From Pinisolibacter aquiterrae (GTDB taxonomy: Bacteria > Pseudomonadota > Alphaproteobacteria > Rhizobiales > Ancalomicrobiaceae), in the NCBI RefSeq assembly GCF_019160155.1, contig NZ_JAFNIH010000023.1, forward strand, positions 186,001 through 250,000: a stretch of 64,000 nucleotides of DNA, read 5' to 3'. Under the pieces are notes generated by a model. The model was not told the origin of the DNA. It worked only from the letters and a program-made list of their open reading frames with translations, and ran no database searches. The translations under genes were made by a program, and so were the position numbers. Shown piece by piece: positions 58,650-64,000 of the stretch. How positions within the stretch are numbered: position 1 is the first letter of the stretch; every line of letters starts with the position of its first letter.

Positions 58650-59852
58650 TCACGCCCGCCCCGGTCTCCATCTCGCGAGGACGTGAACGGCGAGGCCGAT
58701 CACCAGCGCCCAGAAGGCGGAGCCGACGCCGTGCCACGACAGGCCGGAGGCGGCGACGAGGAAGGTCAGGAGCGCCGGGATTCGATCCTCCTCGCGGTCG
58801 AGCGCCGCCTTGGTCGAACCGCCGAAGGCACCGACCAGGGCGAGGCCGGCGGCGGCCTCGATCAGTTGCGGCGAGGAGCGCATGACGAGCGCCACCGCCA
58901 CCACCGCGACCACGCCCAGCGCCATGTGGCCGAGCCCGCCGATCGCCGCGACGATCCAGCGGCGCGAGCGGTCGGGGCCGGCCTCGTCGCCGGCGGCGAG
59001 CGCCGCCGTCAGCGCGGCGAGATTGACCACGGGCATGCCGAGGGGGGCGAGCAGCGCCGACAGCGCGCCGGTGGCGATCAGCAGTGGGCGGAACGGCGGG
59101 TGATAGCCGAAGGTGCCGATCACCGCGTAGCCGGGGATGTTCTGCGAGGCCATGGTGACCAGGAACAGCGGCAGGGCGATGGAGATCGTGGTCTCGAGAT
59201 CGAACACGGGCGCGACGAAGACCAGCTTCGGCCATGCGAAGGCGAGGCCGGAGAAAGCCCCTTCGCCGCCGAGCCCCATGAAGGCGAGCGCCAGCGCCGC
59301 CGCCGCCGGGGCCGCCCACAGACGAGCGAAGCGCATCAGCACCACCCAGGTGGCGACGATGGCGCCGATCGCCAGCGGCATCTCCGTCAGTGCGGTGAAG
59401 GGCAGCAGGCAGAACTTGAGGAGCACACCGGCGAGCATCGCATTGGCGATCGGCTTCGGGATCGCGCCGACGAGGCGGCCGAGCGGCTCGAAGAGGCCGG
59501 AGGCGGCGACCAGCAGGCCGGTGGTGACGAAGGCGCCGACGGCGGCGGGGAACCCGCCCGACCCGACCCCGACGGTGGCGAGCAGGACCATGCCGGGCGT
59601 CGACCAGGCGATCGAGATCGGCATCCGCGTCCACCGGCTGAGGCCGATCGCCAACACGCCGAGCGCGATGGCGAGCCCCACCATGGCCGAGACGATCTCC
59701 GCCTCGTTGGCGCCGACGGCGGCGAGGCCGCGAATGACGATGGCGCCGGAGGAGGCGTAACCGACCAGGGTGACGAGCAGGCCGGTCAGGATCTCATGGG
59801 GGTGGACGAGTTTCTGCAAGGCGAGGATCCGGTCGCGAGGGCGGGGCCACAC
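58650..59852 (-). CDS. BenE-family benzoate/proton symporter-like transporter
   Basis: A 400-residue membrane protein with 11-12 spans. Marks of the BenE family are ITGLL-like entry near HEILTGLLVTLVGYASSGAI, ISIAWSTPGMVLLATVG, MLAGVLLKFCLLPF, LPLFLVTMASQNIPGYAV and the late AAIGGLGHMALGVVAV. Distant relatives move benzoate or xanthine/uracil-like compounds; the substrate here is unknown. The start is uncertain: GTG 59852 is used, TTG 59909 and a TTG nearer the first helix are possible. It lies between ldtR and ldtP, all on the minus strand. Confidence 0.85.
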   Translation of the reverse strand: MWPRPRDRILALQKLVHPHEILTGLLVTLVGYASSGAIVIRGLAAVGANEAEIVSAMVGLAIALGVLAIGLSRWTRMPISIAWSTPGMVLLATVGVGSGGFPAAVGAFVTTGLLVAASGLFEPLGRLVGAIPKPIANAMLAGVLLKFCLLPFTALTEMPLAIGAIVATWVVLMRFARLWAAPAAAALALAFMGLGGEGAFSGLAFAWPKLVFVAPVFDLETTISIALPLFLVTMASQNIPGYAVIGTFGYHPPFRPLLIATGALSALLAPLGMPVVNLAALTAALAAGDEAGPDRSRRWIVAAIGGLGHMALGVVAVVAVALVMRSSPQLIEAAAGLALVGAFGGSTKAALDREEDRIPALLTFLVAASGLSWHGVGSAFWALVIGLAVHVLARWRPGRA

Positions 59853-59979
59853 GAGACCCGGACGCGGCCGGAAAGACAAGTGCCCATGGCGACGGGCAGA
59901 CCGGCGCAACCGCCGTCACGCAGCGGGCGGACGCGGAACGCGCGGCCGACCCGAACGAAGGAAAGGCCCGAACGAGGAG

Positions 59980-60009
59980 AAGGCCCGGACGGGGAACCGT
60001 CCGGGCCTT
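59980..60009 (-). terminator. Strong hairpin between ldtR and the BenE gene
   Basis: A perfect 13-bp stem AAGGCCCGGACGG / CCGTCCGGGCCTT with a four-base loop. On the minus strand it is followed by CTCCTCGTTC, which is only partly T-rich. It probably ends the ldtR transcript about 120 bases past its stop. Confidence 0.6.
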
Positions 60010-60077
60010 CAGGGTCTGCCATCCGGAGCGAGTGATGCTCGAAGTCGATAGTGGATCCGGTCGATCCCGAAGCGCCC

Positions 60078-60103
60078 TCGAAGTCGAGCCTGCCCGACTT
60101 CGA
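60078..60103. repeat. Fourth copy of the palindromic element, after ldtR
   Basis: Twelve-base arms (60078-60089 and 60092-60103) with one mismatch surround a two-base centre. On the minus strand the core reads AAGTCGGGC-AG-GCTCGACTT, the same as the copies at 44525-44620 apart from one base. It lies 26 bases past the ldtR stop; on the plus strand TTTCTTCTCG follows. Confidence 0.7.
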
Positions 60104-60129
60104 TTTCTTCTCGTTCGAAGCGCTTCGTC

Positions 60130-60642
60130 TCAGAGACGATAGAGGATCTGGTCGGTCCAGAAGCGCTCGAGACGCTGGAGCGACTTGTTGATCGTCTGGA
60201 ACTCGCCGGGGCCGATGCCGCCGACCTGTTCGATCGAACGCAGCTGGCGGTCGTAGAGGCGATCGACGACGTCGGCGATCTCGCGGCCCTTCTCGGTCAG
60301 CGACACGCGGACCGAGCGGCGGTCGACGCGGGAGCGCTCGTGGCGGACGTAGCCGCCCTCGACAAGCTTCTTCAGATTGTAGGAGACGTTCGAACCGAGA
60401 TAGTAGCCGCGGGTGCGCAGCTCGCCGGCGGTCAGCTCGGCGCCGCCGATGTTGAACAGCAGGAGCGCCTGGACGGCGTTGACGTCGTCGCGGCCGACGC
60501 GGTCGAACTCGTCCTTGATGACGTCGAGCAGGCGACGATGGAGGCGTTCCACCAGAGTCAGCGCTTCGAGGTAGAGCGGCCGAATGGCCTCCTGTTCCTC
60601 GGTACGGGGCGCGAGAGCCGCCGCCTTCTTGAGAGTGTTCAT
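60130..60642 (-). CDS. ldtR: MarR-family regulator LdtR
   Basis: A 170-residue MarR-type winged-helix dimer. The helix-turn-helix region reads LTAGELRTRGYYLGSNVSYNLKKLVEGGYV, and the wing has RSRVDRRSVRVSLTEKGRE. The unusual LFNIGGAELTAGELR and YLGSNVSYN segments are characteristic of LdtR, which in Liberibacter and Sinorhizobium controls the L,D-transpeptidase gene ldtP and osmotic-stress tolerance. An ldtP homologue lies 1.8 kb downstream. The start ATG 60642 has GAGG nine bases upstream. The 240-base AT-rich region before it should hold its promoter. Confidence 0.92.
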   Translation of the reverse strand: MNTLKKAAALAPRTEEQEAIRPLYLEALTLVERLHRRLLDVIKDEFDRVGRDDVNAVQALLLFNIGGAELTAGELRTRGYYLGSNVSYNLKKLVEGGYVRHERSRVDRRSVRVSLTEKGREIADVVDRLYDRQLRSIEQVGGIGPGEFQTINKSLQRLERFWTDQILYRL

Positions 60643-60883
60643 GGGTTATGCCTCACTCAGCTCGTTTGTTCTTTGGGCTCTTCTGGCCTCTTCATGAGGT
60701 GAAATGTACCGAACCGAGTCTAAAATCGCCTTAAATTGCATCATGAACTTTTGGTAAAACCCCACCTCCGAATGTCTTGCTGAACATCTTCTGAATCGGC
60801 CCGACAGTATTCGATTCAGATTCGATCAACCGAAGACTCCAAGACTTCGGAAAGGACGTTCGTGGAGACTCTCGAAAGGGTGT
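60643..60883. promoter_or_regulatory. AT-rich upstream region of ldtR
   Basis: These 241 bases are clearly lower in GC than the window and contain no gene. They hold the ldtR promoter region and the 3' flank of the lipoprotein gene at 60884. ATTGCA (60735-60740) recurs from the ldtP upstream region. Confidence 0.4.
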
Positions 60884-62400
<1,517 letters not shown>

Positions 62401-62519
62401 TTATCACGGACGCACCCGGAGGTCATCCCGGTGCATCCGTGAGAAAGTCGTCGGAGGGGCATTCCGCGCGACGATCCGGAGGAGAACGTGCCGGTCTTCG
62501 CCGGTGATCGTCCCTCGGT

Positions 62520-62873
62520 TCACATGCGCGAGAGCCCACGGACCTTGCATTGCTGCTCCGCCACGCCCATGGCCATCGACCACTGCCCGATGAAGCCGAA
62601 CATGCCGCCCAAGCCCTTCTTCGCCAACTCGGTTTCGGCTCGCGCGCGATCACCGGCGAGAACGTAGCCGGCAATCTGCCACCCCTCGTCTCCCATGATC
62701 TCCTTCACCTTGCCGGCGGCGCATCCGCAATCGGACGACGACGCCCCGGTCACGGCCTGGCACTTGGTCACGAACGTGTCCTTCACCTGATCACATCCCG
62801 AAAGAACGAGGACCAGACCGAAGACGGCGAGAAACGAGCGCGGCGAAGTCGAACGAACGGCGTTGCACATCAT
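62520..62873 (-). CDS. Small cysteine-containing lipoprotein
   Basis: A 117-residue protein with a clear lipoprotein signal (FLAVFGLVLVLSGCD). After the lipidated cysteine there are four more: CQAVTGASSSDCGCAAGKV, and CKVRG near the end. No family is recognised. The start is ATG 62873 or the adjacent ATG 62870; AAGGG lies just upstream. Codon use fits the genome, though the upstream 70 bases are AT-rich, as expected of a promoter. Confidence 0.75.
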   Translation of the reverse strand: MMCNAVRSTSPRSFLAVFGLVLVLSGCDQVKDTFVTKCQAVTGASSSDCGCAAGKVKEIMGDEGWQIAGYVLAGDRARAETELAKKGLGGMFGFIGQWSMAMGVAEQQCKVRGLSRM

Positions 62874-63023
62874 GAGGCCCTTTTGCGTGTGAGACCATGA
62901 CGTGAACAACCAACAGAATCTCATTCCGACCGGAAGATCGTACAAATACTCTCCATGAGAGCGTTACGTAAGTCACACCCTCGATGCGATCGTGGCACGT
63001 GCGATCCGACGATCGTCCTCCCC

Positions 63024-64000
63024 TCACCGGGGCCCGTCGAGCCGTTCGACCACGTAGTCGAGCGCCTCGAGCGCGGCGATGATCTCCTGGGCATGGGCCC
63101 CGTCGCGGGTCTCGAAGACGACGTCGAGGGTGGCCCCCTTGGCCGGGACCTTCAGCATGGTGCGGTGATGCTCGACCTCGAGCACGTTGCCGCCCATGCG
63201 GCCGAGCACGGTCGTGATCTCGCCGAGCACGCCGGGGCGGTCGGGGATGATCATGCGGATGCCGACGATCTTCTCCTCGCGGGCGAGTTCGCGCACCATG
63301 ATCGAGGAGAGGATGCGCGGGTCGATGTTGCCGCCGGTCAGGATCAGCCCGACCTTGCGGGAGCGGAACCGTTCCGGCGCGGCGAGGAGCGCGGCGAGGC
63401 CGGCGCCGGCGGCGCCCTCGGCCATGGTCTTCTGGAGCGTCAGGTAGAGATTGACGGCGCGCTCGATGTCGCTCTCCTCGACCAGGATCAGATCGTCCAT
63501 CAGCCGGCGCGCCAGTTCGAGCGTCATTCGCCCGGCCCGCTTCACGGCGATGCCCTCGGCGAGCGTCGTGCCGCCGGCATGGACCGGCAGGTCGCGCAGC
63601 TCGGCCCACATCGAGGGATAGAGCCGGGTCTCGACGCCGACCACCTCGATCCGCGGCTTCACCCCCTTTGCGGCGACGGCGATGCCACCGGCGAGGCCAC
63701 CACCGCCGACCGGGGTGACGATCACGTCGAGTTCGGGGACGTCGGCGATCATTTCGAGCGCGACGGTGCCTTGGCCGCGAATGACGTCGAAATCGTCATA
63801 GGGGTGCACGAAGGTGAGGCGATCGCGCTCGGCGAGACGGGCGGCCTCGATCTCGGCCTCCGCCACGGTCTCGCCGGACAGCACGACATGGGCGCCGAAG
63901 CCGCGCGTCGCGGTGACCTTCACGTGCGGCGTGGTCACCGGCATGACGATGGTCGAGGGAATCCGCAGGCGCGTGGCGTGATAGGCGACCGCCTGGGCAT
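63024..64000 (-). CDS. ilvA: Threonine ammonia-lyase with C-terminal ACT domain (5' end missing)
   Basis: A PLP fold-type II enzyme whose N-terminus lies beyond the right edge; about 325 codons are visible. AQAVAYHATRLRIPSTIVMP continues the usual SAGNHAQ region, then TPVGGGGLAGGIAV binds the PLP phosphate, and AEGAAGAGLAALL and LILTGGNIDP follow. The last 80 residues form one ACT domain (GIRMIIPDRPGVLGEITTVL). A single ACT domain fits the shorter catabolic-like threonine ammonia-lyases rather than E. coli IlvA with two. It deaminates threonine (or serine) to 2-oxobutanoate. The PLP lysine is outside the window. Confidence 0.93.
   Translation of the reverse strand, partial: AQAVAYHATRLRIPSTIVMPVTTPHVKVTATRGFGAHVVLSGETVAEAEIEAARLAERDRLTFVHPYDDFDVIRGQGTVALEMIADVPELDVIVTPVGGGGLAGGIAVAAKGVKPRIEVVGVETRLYPSMWAELRDLPVHAGGTTLAEGIAVKRAGRMTLELARRLMDDLILVEESDIERAVNLYLTLQKTMAEGAAGAGLAALLAAPERFRSRKVGLILTGGNIDPRILSSIMVRELAREEKIVGIRMIIPDRPGVLGEITTVLGRMGGNVLEVEHHRTMLKVPAKGATLDVVFETRDGAHAQEIIAALEALDYVVERLDGPR

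Overview
The window is a GC-rich chromosomal segment from an alphaproteobacterium, most likely of the order Hyphomicrobiales (Rhizobiales). The evidence is gene content and order: tRNA-Tyr/tRNA-Gly/tuf/tRNA-Trp/secE/nusG/rplKAJL/rpoB; bamE facing ubiquinol-cytochrome c chaperone/DUF177/plsX/fabH/ihfA/merR/tRNA-Pro; glyA, nrdR-ribD-ribE-ribH-nusB and thiL-hppA; an LdtR-type MarR regulator near an L,D-transpeptidase; a heme A synthase of the COX15 type; and a zinc-free type HemB. No insertion sequences, phage genes, CRISPR arrays or rRNA genes were seen. The genus cannot be named from this window.

Layout. 1-6.8 kb: the translation/transcription superoperon on the minus strand, cut inside rpoB at the left edge, with a probable attenuator between rplL and rpoB and a long leader before rplJ. 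6.9-10.6 kb: rlmB, tRNA-Thr and a P-type ATPase. 10.8-24.8 kb: signalling and cell-envelope genes (GGDEF/EAL protein, Hpt protein, DUF2336 protein, lytic transglycosylase) mixed with housekeeping genes (NAD kinase, cutA, cytochrome c', a MaoC/CitE-like pair, TspO, flavin reductase, nitroreductase). 24.8-30 kb: pncA, a CoA-binding protein, metY with a striking upstream palindrome pair, and ctaA with DUF2842.

30-34.6 kb: a small exopolysaccharide initiation/export module: a chain-length determinant whose ATPase domain lacks its P-loop, divergent from a Wza-like lipoprotein and a priming glycosyltransferase. Two CtrA-like sites lie between them. 34.6-38.5 kb: LysE exporter, msrQ, a PadR regulator with a His/Gly/Arg-rich extension plus DUF2218, and an EamA transporter. 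38.8-44.4 kb: the conserved plsX-fabH-ihfA-merR block. 44.4-55.4 kb: H+-pyrophosphatase, thiL, then a CBS protein and a methyltransferase placed between thiL and the nusB-rib-nrdR operon, then a periplasmic 5'-nucleotidase. 55.5-64 kb: glyA, ldtP, a BenE transporter, ldtR, hemB, small lipoproteins and a threonine ammonia-lyase cut by the right edge.

Most of the window is ordinary core genome. The features that stand out are a family of short near-perfect palindromes (three in tandem beside hppA, one by ldtR), the P-loop-less chain-length determinant with CtrA-like sites, the metY operator pair, the PadR/DUF2218 unit, and an orphan C-terminal domain on the CBS protein. I saw no defence system, biosynthetic gene cluster or mobile island.
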